61,579 nucleotides of DNA from Actinomycetota bacterium (GTDB taxonomy: Bacteria > Actinomycetota > Rubrobacteria > Rubrobacterales > Rubrobacteraceae): positions 1 through 61,579 of the forward strand of contig SIRX01000150.1 in the NCBI GenBank assembly GCA_004563715.1. The letters run 5' to 3'. Below are positions 54,785-61,579 of the stretch, piece after piece. The position numbers and the translations under genes were made by a program. Position 1 is the first letter of the stretch; the number at the start of each line of letters is the position of its first letter. A model generated the notes under the pieces. That model had not been told where the DNA came from and did not search any database. It saw only the letters and a program-made list of their open reading frames with translations.

Positions 54785-57621
54785 GGGTCCCGCGCGCAAC
54801 CTACCGGCTCCAGCTGAACGAGGACTTCACCTTCGCGGACGCCGCGGATCTGGTCCCGTACCTGGCGAGGCTGGGCGTGAGCGACCTGTACGCCTCGCCG
54901 TACATGAAGGCCCGGCCCGGCAGCACCCACGGCTACGACATAACGGACCACAATGCCCTGAACCCCGAGATCGGGGCCGAAGAGGATCACGAGCGCCTTG
55001 TGGCGGCGCTGCACGGACGCGGTATGGGCCACCTCCTCGACTGGGTACCGAACCACATGGGCGTCGGCGCGGACAACGGGTGGTGGCTGGAGGTGCTGGA
55101 GAACGGTCCCGCCTCACCGTACGCCCGCTTTTTCGACGTCGACTGGTACCCGGCCAACCGGCGCCAGCTCCACGGCAAGGTGCTGCTCCCCGTGCTCGGC
55201 GACCACTACCGCGCCGTGTTGGAGAACGGAGAGCTGGAGCTGAAGTTCGACGAGGTGGAAGGCTCCTTTTCCGTCTTCTACTACGAGCACCGCTTTCCGC
55301 TGGACCCCAAGACCTACCCGGTCCTGCTGGAAGGCCTGGAGGGCCTGCCGGCGGACGAGCGCGCGGTGGAGTTGGAGAGCCTCGCCGCCGCCTTCGGCAA
55401 GCTGCCGGGGCGCGAGGTGGCCGACGAGGAGAGCGTGGCCGAGCGGGAACGGGACGCCGCGATCCACAAGGCCCGCCTCGCCCGGCTGGGTGCCGAGTCC
55501 CAGGAGATAAAGCGCGCCGTCGCGGGGCGGGTGGACCGGATCGACGGTGCGCCAGGAGACCCGGAGAGCTTCGAGACGCTGCACGGGTTACTGGAGCAGC
55601 AGGCGCACCGGCTCGTCTACTGGCGGGTAGCGAGCGACGAGATCAACTACCGGCGCTTCTTCAGCGTCAACGACCTGGCCGGCATCCGCGTCGAGGACGA
55701 GCGGGTCTTCGAGGAGACCCACCGCTTCGTCCTGAACCTTATCGAGAAGGGCAGGGTGGACGGCCTGCGCCTGGACCACCCGGACGGCCTCTACGACCCC
55801 GCCGGCTACTTCCGCCGCCTCCAGGAGGCGGCCTCGGAGGCTCTGGGGGCTTCCGGCGAGGAGCAGCCGCTCTACGTGCTGGTGGAGAAGATACTCGCGC
55901 CCCACGAGGCGCTGCCGGAGGACTGGCCGGTGGCGGGAACCACGGGTTACGAGTTCGCCAACCTGGTCAACGGCCTGCTCGTGGACCCGGCGGGCGAGGC
56001 CGGGATGGAGCGGGCTTACCGGCGCTTTCTCGGGCGGAGCGTGGACTTCGAGGAGCTGCTCTACGGGTGCAAGAAGGACGTAATGCGGGGTGAGCTCGCC
56101 AGCGAGCTGAACGTCCTCGCCCGGCGCCTGCTGCGGATATCCGAGTACGGGCGGCGGGCGTTCGACTTCACCATAAACGTCCTGCGGGACGCGCTCGCCG
56201 AGGTGGTCGCCCACTTCCCCGTCTACCGCACCTACATAACCTCCGGGGGGCTCTCGGAGCAGGACCGGCGTTACGTGGAGTGGGCCGTGGCGCGGGCCAG
56301 GAAGCAGAGCACCGCCGCCGATACGGCCGTCTTCGACTTTATCCGGGCCGTGCTGCTCCTGGAGGCTGAAGGTCCGGAGGAGTACCGGGCGCTGGTCGCG
56401 GCGTTCGTGATGAAGTTCCAGCAGTACACGGGGCCGGTGATGGCGAAGGGGATGGAGGACACGGCGCTCTACGTCTACAACCGGCTCGTCTCGCTCAACG
56501 AGGTGGGGGGAGAGCCGGAGCGGTTCGGCGTCTCGGTCTCCGCCTTCCACCACCTGACCGCCGAGCGCGCGAAGCGCTGGCCGCACGCGATGCTCTCCAC
56601 CTCCACGCACGACACCAAGCGCAGCGAGGACGTGCGGGCCAGGATCAACGTCCTCTCCGAGATCCCCAACGAGTGGCGGGCGCAGCTCGTCCGGTGGGCC
56701 AGGATCAACCGCTCCCGCCGCCGCGAGGTGGACGGCCGTGAGGCGCCGAGCCGCAACGACGAGTACCTGCTCTACCAGACGCTCCTGGGGGCGTGGCCGC
56801 TGGAGGAACCGGACGAAGAGGGGCTCGCCGCCTTCCGGGAACGCGTCCTGGCGTACATGGAGAAGGCGCTGCGGGAGGGCAAGGTGCACACGTCCTGGAT
56901 CAACGTGAACGAGGAGTACGAGGCGGCGGTCTCATCCTTCGTGGAAGCCCTGCTCTCGTCCACCGAGAACAACCTGTTCCTGGAGGAGTTCACGCCCTTC
57001 GCCCGCCGGATAGCCCGGCTCGGGGCGTTGAACAGCCTGTCGCAGACCCTGATCAAGCTGACAGCCCCCGGCGTCCCGGACGTCTACCAGGGCAACGAGC
57101 TCTGGGACTTCTCCCTCGTGGACCCGGACAACCGCCGTCCCGTGGACTACGCCCTCCGCCGGAAGCTCCTCGCGGAGGTAGAGGACGCCGGCCCGGACGA
57201 GGCCCGCGCCCTGCTCGACGGCTGGCGGGACGGACGGCCCAAGCTCCACCTGACGCGGCGCGCGCTCGTCCTGCGCGCGGAGAAGCCAGCCCTCTTCGAG
57301 CGCGGCGAGTACGTCCCGCTGGAGGTCTCGGGACCGCTATCCGGCCACCTCGTCGCCTTCGCCCGGCGCCTCGGAGACGAGGTGACGATCACCGCCGCAC
57401 CCCGCCTGTACGCGGCGCTCACCGCCGACACCGGCCCGCTGATGCCCGATCCTGAGCGCTGGTCCGGCACCCGCGTGGACGTCTCGGGCCTGCCCGCGGG
57501 TCCGTACCACAACGCGCTGACCGGCGAGGCCGTAGCCGCTGGGGAGCGGGACGGCGGGTCTTTGCTGCCCGTGGAGAAGCTGCTCGGGAGCTTCCCGGTG
57601 GCGCTGCTCGCTCGCAGCTAG
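54781..57621 (+). CDS. treY: Maltooligosyltrehalose synthase (TreY)
   Basis: 946 residues from the TTG at 54781, which overlaps the treZ stop (TTGA) and has GAGGA seven bases upstream; it gives the family-typical start [13 protein letters not shown]. An ATG at 54748 is an alternative. The enzyme turns the reducing-end alpha-1,4 bond of a maltooligosaccharide into the alpha,alpha-1,1 bond of trehalose. GH13_26 sites: LLDWVPNHMGVG, nucleophile Asp in DGLRLDHPDGLYDP, the Glu in VLVEKILAPHE, and STSTHDTKRSEDVRAR. The usual large insertions of TreY are present. Confidence 0.97.
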   Translation: MRVPRATYRLQLNEDFTFADAADLVPYLARLGVSDLYASPYMKARPGSTHGYDITDHNALNPEIGAEEDHERLVAALHGRGMGHLLDWVPNHMGVGADNGWWLEVLENGPASPYARFFDVDWYPANRRQLHGKVLLPVLGDHYRAVLENGELELKFDEVEGSFSVFYYEHRFPLDPKTYPVLLEGLEGLPADERAVELESLAAAFGKLPGREVADEESVAERERDAAIHKARLARLGAESQEIKRAVAGRVDRIDGAPGDPESFETLHGLLEQQAHRLVYWRVASDEINYRRFFSVNDLAGIRVEDERVFEETHRFVLNLIEKGRVDGLRLDHPDGLYDPAGYFRRLQEAASEALGASGEEQPLYVLVEKILAPHEALPEDWPVAGTTGYEFANLVNGLLVDPAGEAGMERAYRRFLGRSVDFEELLYGCKKDVMRGELASELNVLARRLLRISEYGRRAFDFTINVLRDALAEVVAHFPVYRTYITSGGLSEQDRRYVEWAVARARKQSTAADTAVFDFIRAVLLLEAEGPEEYRALVAAFVMKFQQYTGPVMAKGMEDTALYVYNRLVSLNEVGGEPERFGVSVSAFHHLTAERAKRWPHAMLSTSTHDTKRSEDVRARINVLSEIPNEWRAQLVRWARINRSRRREVDGREAPSRNDEYLLYQTLLGAWPLEEPDEEGLAAFRERVLAYMEKALREGKVHTSWINVNEEYEAAVSSFVEALLSSTENNLFLEEFTPFARRIARLGALNSLSQTLIKLTAPGVPDVYQGNELWDFSLVDPDNRRPVDYALRRKLLAEVEDAGPDEARALLDGWRDGRPKLHLTRRALVLRAEKPALFERGEYVPLEVSGPLSGHLVAFARRLGDEVTITAAPRLYAALTADTGPLMPDPERWSGTRVDVSGLPAGPYHNALTGEAVAAGERDGGSLLPVEKLLGSFPVALLARS

Positions 57622-57629
57622 CTTCAGCT

Positions 57630-57649
57630 CCGGGGCCTGACGGCCCCGG
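57630..57649 (+). terminator. GC hairpin after treY
   Basis: Perfect 8-bp arms (CCGGGGCC/GGCCCCGG) with a 4-base loop, 8 bases after the treY stop. There is no T-run, so it may attenuate rather than stop transcription. Confidence 0.5.
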
Positions 57650-57693
57650 GGTGGGCGCCCGGCTGGTGGTCCTGGAGGAAGGCGGGACATAGA

Positions 57694-58866
57694 ATGGCGC
57701 CTGTGCGCTCGATGATACCGATCCGGGACCCATTACAGGCCGCCCGGCTCGCGGTGCTCGCGGTCTTTTTCCTGAACGGGGTCGCGCTGGCGAGCTGGGT
57801 GGTGCGGATACCGGCGGTTCAGAGGGAGCTCTCGCTGGGAGAAGGGGCGCTAGGGCTCGCGTTGCTCGGGATGGCTCTCGGGGCGCTGGTCTCCATGCCG
57901 CTCACGGGGGCGCTGACCTCCCGCCTGGGGAGCCGGCCGGTGGTCGGCGGGGCGGCGCTGGCGCTCGCGCTCGCGCTGGTATTGCCGGCGCTGGCCCCGG
58001 GGCTGCCCTCCCTGGCGGCCGCGCTCTTCGTGCTCGGCGCCTCGAACGGGGCGCTGGACGTCTCGATGAACTCGCAGGCCGTGGCGGTCGAGAAGGGTTA
58101 CGGGCGGCCGATCATGGCCTCCTTCCATGCCGCCTTCAGCTTCGGCGGGCTCGCGGGCGCGACGGCCGGCGGGGTGGTCGCCGCCGCCGGGGTCGGGGTG
58201 CTGGCCCACCTCTCTGCGGTAGCCGGGCTGGCGCTCGCGGCCGCCCTCGTCGCCTACCGGGCGTTAGTGCCGGCGAGCGCGGACGCCGGGGAGGACGGGG
58301 CGCCGGCCTTCGCCCGTCCCAACCGGGCGCTGCTGGGGCTCGGGATCATCTCCTTCTGCGTCCTGCTCGGGGAAGGAGCCATGGCCGACTGGAGCGCGGT
58401 CTACCTGGACGGCACGCTCGGTACGGGCCCCGGCTTCGCGGCGGCCGGCTACGCGGCGTTCTCGCTCGCTATGGCGCTCGGGCGGCTTTTCGGGGACAGG
58501 TTCACGGCCCGTTTCGGGGCTGTCCGCGTCGTCCGCCTCGGGGCGGCGGTCGCGGCTACCGGGCTCGGGGCCGCGCTGGCGGCCGGTCATCCGTACGCCG
58601 CGCTCGCCGGTTTCGCCTGCGCGGGGATAGGGTTCTCGATCATCTTCCCCGCCGCCCTGAGCGCCGCCGGCCGCACGAAGGAGATGGCTGCCGGACCCGC
58701 GCTCGCCGCCGTCGCCACCACCGGGTACACGGGCTTTCTGGCCGGGCCGCCCATCATAGGGTTTATCGCCGAGCTGGTCGGTCTGGGTGGCGCCCTGTAC
58801 GTCGTCGTGGTCCTCAGCGCCGCCATCGTGTTCCTGGCCGGCGCCGTGGGGACCGGAAAGGGATAG
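57694..58866 (+). CDS. MFS transporter (YfcJ/FucP-like branch)
   Basis: 390 residues with 12 hydrophobic segments and many small residues (Ala, Gly, Leu). Branch patterns are LNGVALASWVVRIPAVQRELSLGEGALGLALLG near the N terminus and SNGALDVSMNSQAVAVEKGYGRPIMASFHAAFSFGGLAG, which mark the sugar/fucose-permease-like MFS proteins common in actinobacteria. The ATG follows GGAGGAAGG. Its place between treY and a GH13 alpha-glucosidase suggests a saccharide substrate, but that is inference. Confidence 0.88.
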   Translation: MAPVRSMIPIRDPLQAARLAVLAVFFLNGVALASWVVRIPAVQRELSLGEGALGLALLGMALGALVSMPLTGALTSRLGSRPVVGGAALALALALVLPALAPGLPSLAAALFVLGASNGALDVSMNSQAVAVEKGYGRPIMASFHAAFSFGGLAGATAGGVVAAAGVGVLAHLSAVAGLALAAALVAYRALVPASADAGEDGAPAFARPNRALLGLGIISFCVLLGEGAMADWSAVYLDGTLGTGPGFAAAGYAAFSLAMALGRLFGDRFTARFGAVRVVRLGAAVAATGLGAALAAGHPYAALAGFACAGIGFSIIFPAALSAAGRTKEMAAGPALAAVATTGYTGFLAGPPIIGFIAELVGLGGALYVVVVLSAAIVFLAGAVGTGKG

Positions 58867-58896
58867 GAACGGCGTTCCGGCGGCCAGACCGCTAAC

Positions 58897-60513
58897 ATGG
58901 TGTACGTGAGAGAAGCCAGCGTAAGGAACCCGTGGTGGCAGCGCGGCGTCGTCTACCAGGTCTACCCGCGTTCCTTCGCGGACTCCAACGGCGACGGCGT
59001 GGGAGACCTGCCCGGCATTACGGGCCGGCTCGGTTACCTGCGGTGGCTCGGGGTGGAGGCCGTCTGGATCTCCCCGTTCTACCCGTCGCCTATGGCGGAC
59101 TTCGGCTACGACGTCTCCGACTACACCGGCGTTCACCCCGTGTTCGGCACCCTGGAAGACTTCGACGACCTGGTGGCCGAGGCGCACCGCCTGGGCCTCA
59201 AGGTCATCGTGGACTACGTGCCCAACCACACCTCCGAGGAGCACCCCTGGTTCGTCGAGTCGCGCTCCTCGCGCCGCAACCCGAAGCGCGACTGGTACAT
59301 CTGGCGTGACCCGAAAGCGGACGGCGCGCCGCCCAACAACTGGCTCGCGACCTTCGGCGGCGGGGCGTGGGAGTGGGACGAGGAGACGGAACAGTACTAC
59401 TATCACGCTTACCTCAAGGAGCAGCCGGACCTCAACTGGCGCAACCCGGAGGTGCGCGGGGCCATGTACGACGTGCTCCGGTTCTGGTTGGACCGGGGCG
59501 CGGACGGCTTTCGGGTGGACGCCCTGCGCCAGCTCGTAAAGGACGAGCGGTTCCGCGATAACCCGCCGAACCCGGATCACCGCCCGGGAGACAGCCCCTA
59601 CGACGCCCTGCTGCCGGTCTACTCCACCGACAGGCCCGAGGTGCACGGGATCGTCCGCGAGATGCGCGGGGTGCTCGACGAGTACGGGGAGGACCGGCTC
59701 CTGATCGGAGAGCTGTACCTGCCCATCGAGCGGCTCGTCGCCTACTATGGCGAGGACGGCTCTGGGGTCCAACTGCCCACCAACATGCACCTCATATCCA
59801 CGCCCTGGAAGGCCCGCGAGATCGCCGCGCTCATCGAGGCTTACGAGGCCGCCCTGCCGCCCGGCGGATGGCCCAACTGGGTGCTCGGTAACCACGACCG
59901 GAGCCGCGTGGCCAGCCGCGTCGGCCCCGGCCAGGCCCGCGTCGCTGCCATGCTCCTCCTGACCCTGCGCGGCACGCCCACCCTCTACTACGGGGACGAG
60001 CTCGGCATGCGCGACGTGGAGATACCTCCCCACCGCGTGCGGGACCCCTGGGAGAAAAACGTCCCCGGCATCGGCCTCGGACGCGACCCGGAGCGCACCC
60101 CGATGCAGTGGGACGGCTCACCCAACGCCGGCTTCTGCCCCTCGGGCGTGGAGCCGTGGCTACCACCGGCGGACGATTCCCCGGTGGTAAACGTAGAGTG
60201 CCAGCGAGAAGCTCCTGACTCTCTCCTGAACCTGTACCGGCGCCTGCTCTCCCTGCGCCGCGCCGAACCCGCGCTCTCGAGCGGCGACTACGCCCTCGTC
60301 GCAGCGACCGACGAGGTGCTGGCCTACCAACGTCAGCACGAGGGACGGCGTTTTATCGTCGTCCTCAACCTGGGCCCCCGAGAACCGTGCCTGAAGATGC
60401 CCGGTCTCCGGGGCCGCGTGGCGTTAGGCACCCTCCTGGAGCGGCAGGGTGCCGAGGTGGTGAAGGAGGTTACGCTGCGGGGAAACGAGGGGCTCGTGAT
60501 CGAGGCGCGATAG
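58897..60513 (+). CDS. GH13 alpha-glucosidase (oligo-1,6-glucosidase/maltase type)
   Basis: 538 residues. It starts VRNPWWQRGVVYQVYPRSFADSNGDGVGDL, the hallmark of the GH13 alpha-glucosidase group. Active-site residues: nucleophile Asp in DGFRVDALRQ, acid/base Glu in LLIGELYLP, and LGNHDRSRVASR with the third Asp. It cleaves terminal alpha-glucosidic bonds of short oligosaccharides, and possibly sucrose or isomaltose. The gene ends the trehalose/glycogen cluster and converges with the dam-type gene 47 bases away. No signal peptide, so it is cytoplasmic. Confidence 0.95.
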   Translation: MVYVREASVRNPWWQRGVVYQVYPRSFADSNGDGVGDLPGITGRLGYLRWLGVEAVWISPFYPSPMADFGYDVSDYTGVHPVFGTLEDFDDLVAEAHRLGLKVIVDYVPNHTSEEHPWFVESRSSRRNPKRDWYIWRDPKADGAPPNNWLATFGGGAWEWDEETEQYYYHAYLKEQPDLNWRNPEVRGAMYDVLRFWLDRGADGFRVDALRQLVKDERFRDNPPNPDHRPGDSPYDALLPVYSTDRPEVHGIVREMRGVLDEYGEDRLLIGELYLPIERLVAYYGEDGSGVQLPTNMHLISTPWKAREIAALIEAYEAALPPGGWPNWVLGNHDRSRVASRVGPGQARVAAMLLLTLRGTPTLYYGDELGMRDVEIPPHRVRDPWEKNVPGIGLGRDPERTPMQWDGSPNAGFCPSGVEPWLPPADDSPVVNVECQREAPDSLLNLYRRLLSLRRAEPALSSGDYALVAATDEVLAYQRQHEGRRFIVVLNLGPREPCLKMPGLRGRVALGTLLERQGAEVVKEVTLRGNEGLVIEAR

Positions 60514-60560
60514 CAACAAACATCCGACTTCATAACCGTGCAATGCAGGCGCTTGGGTAT

Positions 60561-61418
60561 TTACCGAGATTTCTCTATTTTGAACAGTTCTTCCTGTTCA
60601 GTGCGCTTTTCTGGTGCGTAGTTTGTGATCAGTAGCTCGCTAATGTCCCGGTTTCGAGAGTTCAAATTGATCTCCCGGCGGTTCCTGATAGCGGTTACGT
60701 AATAACCTTCGAATAGTCCACGAATGAAGCTTGTGTTGCTGTTGCTGACGGCCCAGCGTACACCTCTCAGATCAAGCTCGCGGCAGAAAGCTGCTAAGCG
60801 GAAATGATCGTTCGCCCGGAACTGATCTTTGGTGTAGCGGCTGAAGTCAGAATAGCCACCCAGCTTGTAGTAGGGCGGGTCCAGGTACACGAAGTCCCGA
60901 TTTGTTATGTCGTGTAGGCACAACTCGAAGTCGCCCGGGCGGATATTTACGTTCCGCAAGACCTCAGCCACCGCCCGTAGGTTGTCGGGATCATAGTAAC
61001 GACGGTCGTACTGGCCATAGGGCACGTTGAACCGGCCCTGCCGGTTTACGCGAAACAGGCCACGGAAACATGTCTTGTTCAAGTAGATGAGGTGGGCCGC
61101 ACGCCGGAAGAGAGGAAGCTCTGCGGGCCGAATGCTCCGGATCCTTATGTACTCCTCTTTCGTGTTCTCTAGGCTGTCCAGGATTTCCGCTACCCGGACA
61201 TGATCCTCTCGAATGGCTTTGTAGGCGTCGATCAGCCACTCGTTCGCGTCACCAATAACAGCCTGCAACGGCTGGAGTGTGAACAAAACACTCCCCCCAC
61301 CCACGAAAGGCTCGAAGTAGCGATCGAAGTCCGAAGGAAAATACTCAACCAGACGGCTCGCGATACCCTGCTTGCCACCCGCCCACTTTAAAACCGGACT
61401 TACCCTTGCTCGAATCAT
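60561..61418 (-). CDS. dam: DNA adenine methylase (Dam/M.DpnIIA type)
   Basis: 285 residues from the ATG at 61418; an ATG two codons upstream and a TTG at 61430 are alternatives. N6-adenine methyltransferase of the alpha group: SAM motif YFEPFVGGGSVLF near the N terminus, target-recognition domain in the middle, and catalytic DPPY in VYLDPPYYKLGGY. The substrate is probably GATC, from the resemblance to Dam/DpnM (inference). GC is clearly lower than in the flanking carbohydrate genes. It is divergent from a truncated XRE regulator, the layout of a restriction-modification or phage-derived locus; no nuclease gene is visible before the window ends. Confidence 0.9.
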   Translation of the reverse strand: MIRARVSPVLKWAGGKQGIASRLVEYFPSDFDRYFEPFVGGGSVLFTLQPLQAVIGDANEWLIDAYKAIREDHVRVAEILDSLENTKEEYIRIRSIRPAELPLFRRAAHLIYLNKTCFRGLFRVNRQGRFNVPYGQYDRRYYDPDNLRAVAEVLRNVNIRPGDFELCLHDITNRDFVYLDPPYYKLGGYSDFSRYTKDQFRANDHFRLAAFCRELDLRGVRWAVSNSNTSFIRGLFEGYYVTAIRNRREINLNSRNRDISELLITNYAPEKRTEQEELFKIEKSR

Positions 61419-61426
61419 ATGCATCC

Positions 61427-61454
61427 ACAATACTCATATTCTGTAGACTTTCAA
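61427..61454 (-). promoter_or_regulatory. Promoter of the adenine methylase gene
   Basis: Minus-strand -35 TTGAAA (61449-61454), 16-base spacer and -10 TATTGT (61427-61432). The -10 ends 9 bases before the ATG at 61418, so the transcript would be nearly leaderless. Confidence 0.5.
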
Positions 61455-61477
61455 GTATCATTCTGTACCTTTCGGTC

Positions 61478-61579
61478 ATGGTTCCAAAGAGTCGGGAATG
61501 CCTGGAGTTCGGAAAGGTGGTACGTATGTACCGCGAGCAAGCCGGGTACTCGCAGGAAGGATTAGCCAACAAAGCAAAG
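61478..61579 (+). CDS. XRE-family helix-turn-helix regulator, 3' end cut by window
   Basis: 34 residues are visible before the window ends. FGKVVRMYREQAGYSQEGLA is the first part of an HTH_3 (Cro/C1-type) domain. It is divergent from the adenine methylase, 60 bases apart, so it may control it as a controller (C) protein does in restriction-modification systems. The rest of the protein and any nuclease lie outside the window. Confidence 0.75.
   Translation, partial: MVPKSRECLEFGKVVRMYREQAGYSQEGLANKAK

Overview
The window looks like a chromosomal segment of a high-GC actinobacterium, most likely a Rubrobacter-type lineage. The grounds are indirect: GC-rich coding sequence, many TTG and GTG starts, a PASTA serine/threonine kinase, an F420-dependent LLM enzyme, and the GlgE/TreS-maltokinase plus TreY/TreZ trehalose-glycogen set. 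The genus is an inference; no rRNA or tRNA gene was seen.

Left part (1-24 kb). A lower-GC patch (1-1218) holds the end of a secreted precursor whose last ~75 residues carry 18 cysteines, followed by a small four-helix membrane protein. Then come housekeeping and accessory genes: a PknB-like kinase, a DUF4870 protein, a DUF4397 surface protein with a sortase-like tail divergent from an ECF sigma/anti-sigma pair, a TRAP-TAXI uptake system (substrate-binding lipoprotein plus fused permease), family 4 uracil-DNA glycosylase, a fused AhbA-AhbB-type siroheme decarboxylase, a universal stress protein, an HNH nuclease of the phosphorothioate-binding type, a DapA-family aldolase, an LLM oxidoreductase and a coupled cystathionine beta-synthase/gamma-synthase pair.

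Middle (24-43 kb). Three translationally coupled minus-strand genes (alkaline-phosphatase-superfamily sulfatase homologue, iron alcohol dehydrogenase, aldehyde dehydrogenase) diverge from an exported GH31 enzyme whose residues line up with the sulfoquinovosidase YihQ. Next is a c-di-GMP block: a PAS/GAF histidine kinase, two HD-GYP proteins and a PAS-GGDEF-EAL protein, several with altered catalytic motifs. Upstream of the second HD-GYP gene, in an AT-richer 650-base gap, lies the most unusual element of the window: a tandem array of hexapeptide mini-ORFs. Four intact copies encode the same peptide, MARRSW, with different synonymous codons, different start codons and all three stop codons, each behind its own Shine-Dalgarno. 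Two decayed copies lie further upstream. The array is followed by a 12-bp inverted repeat next to the HD-GYP ribosome-binding site.

Right part (43-60.5 kb). One co-directional cluster encodes GlgE, a TreS-maltokinase fusion, GlgB, GlgX, TreZ, TreY, an MFS transporter and a GH13 alpha-glucosidase. These connect trehalose, maltose-1-phosphate and branched alpha-glucan in both directions. The window ends in another AT-richer patch with a Dam-type adenine methylase divergent from a truncated XRE regulator, probably the edge of a restriction-modification or other mobile island.

The high GC produces many long antisense and out-of-frame open frames over real genes; these were left out. Where the longest frame clearly ran past the true start, the start here was moved to the codon with a Shine-Dalgarno or the family-typical N terminus.
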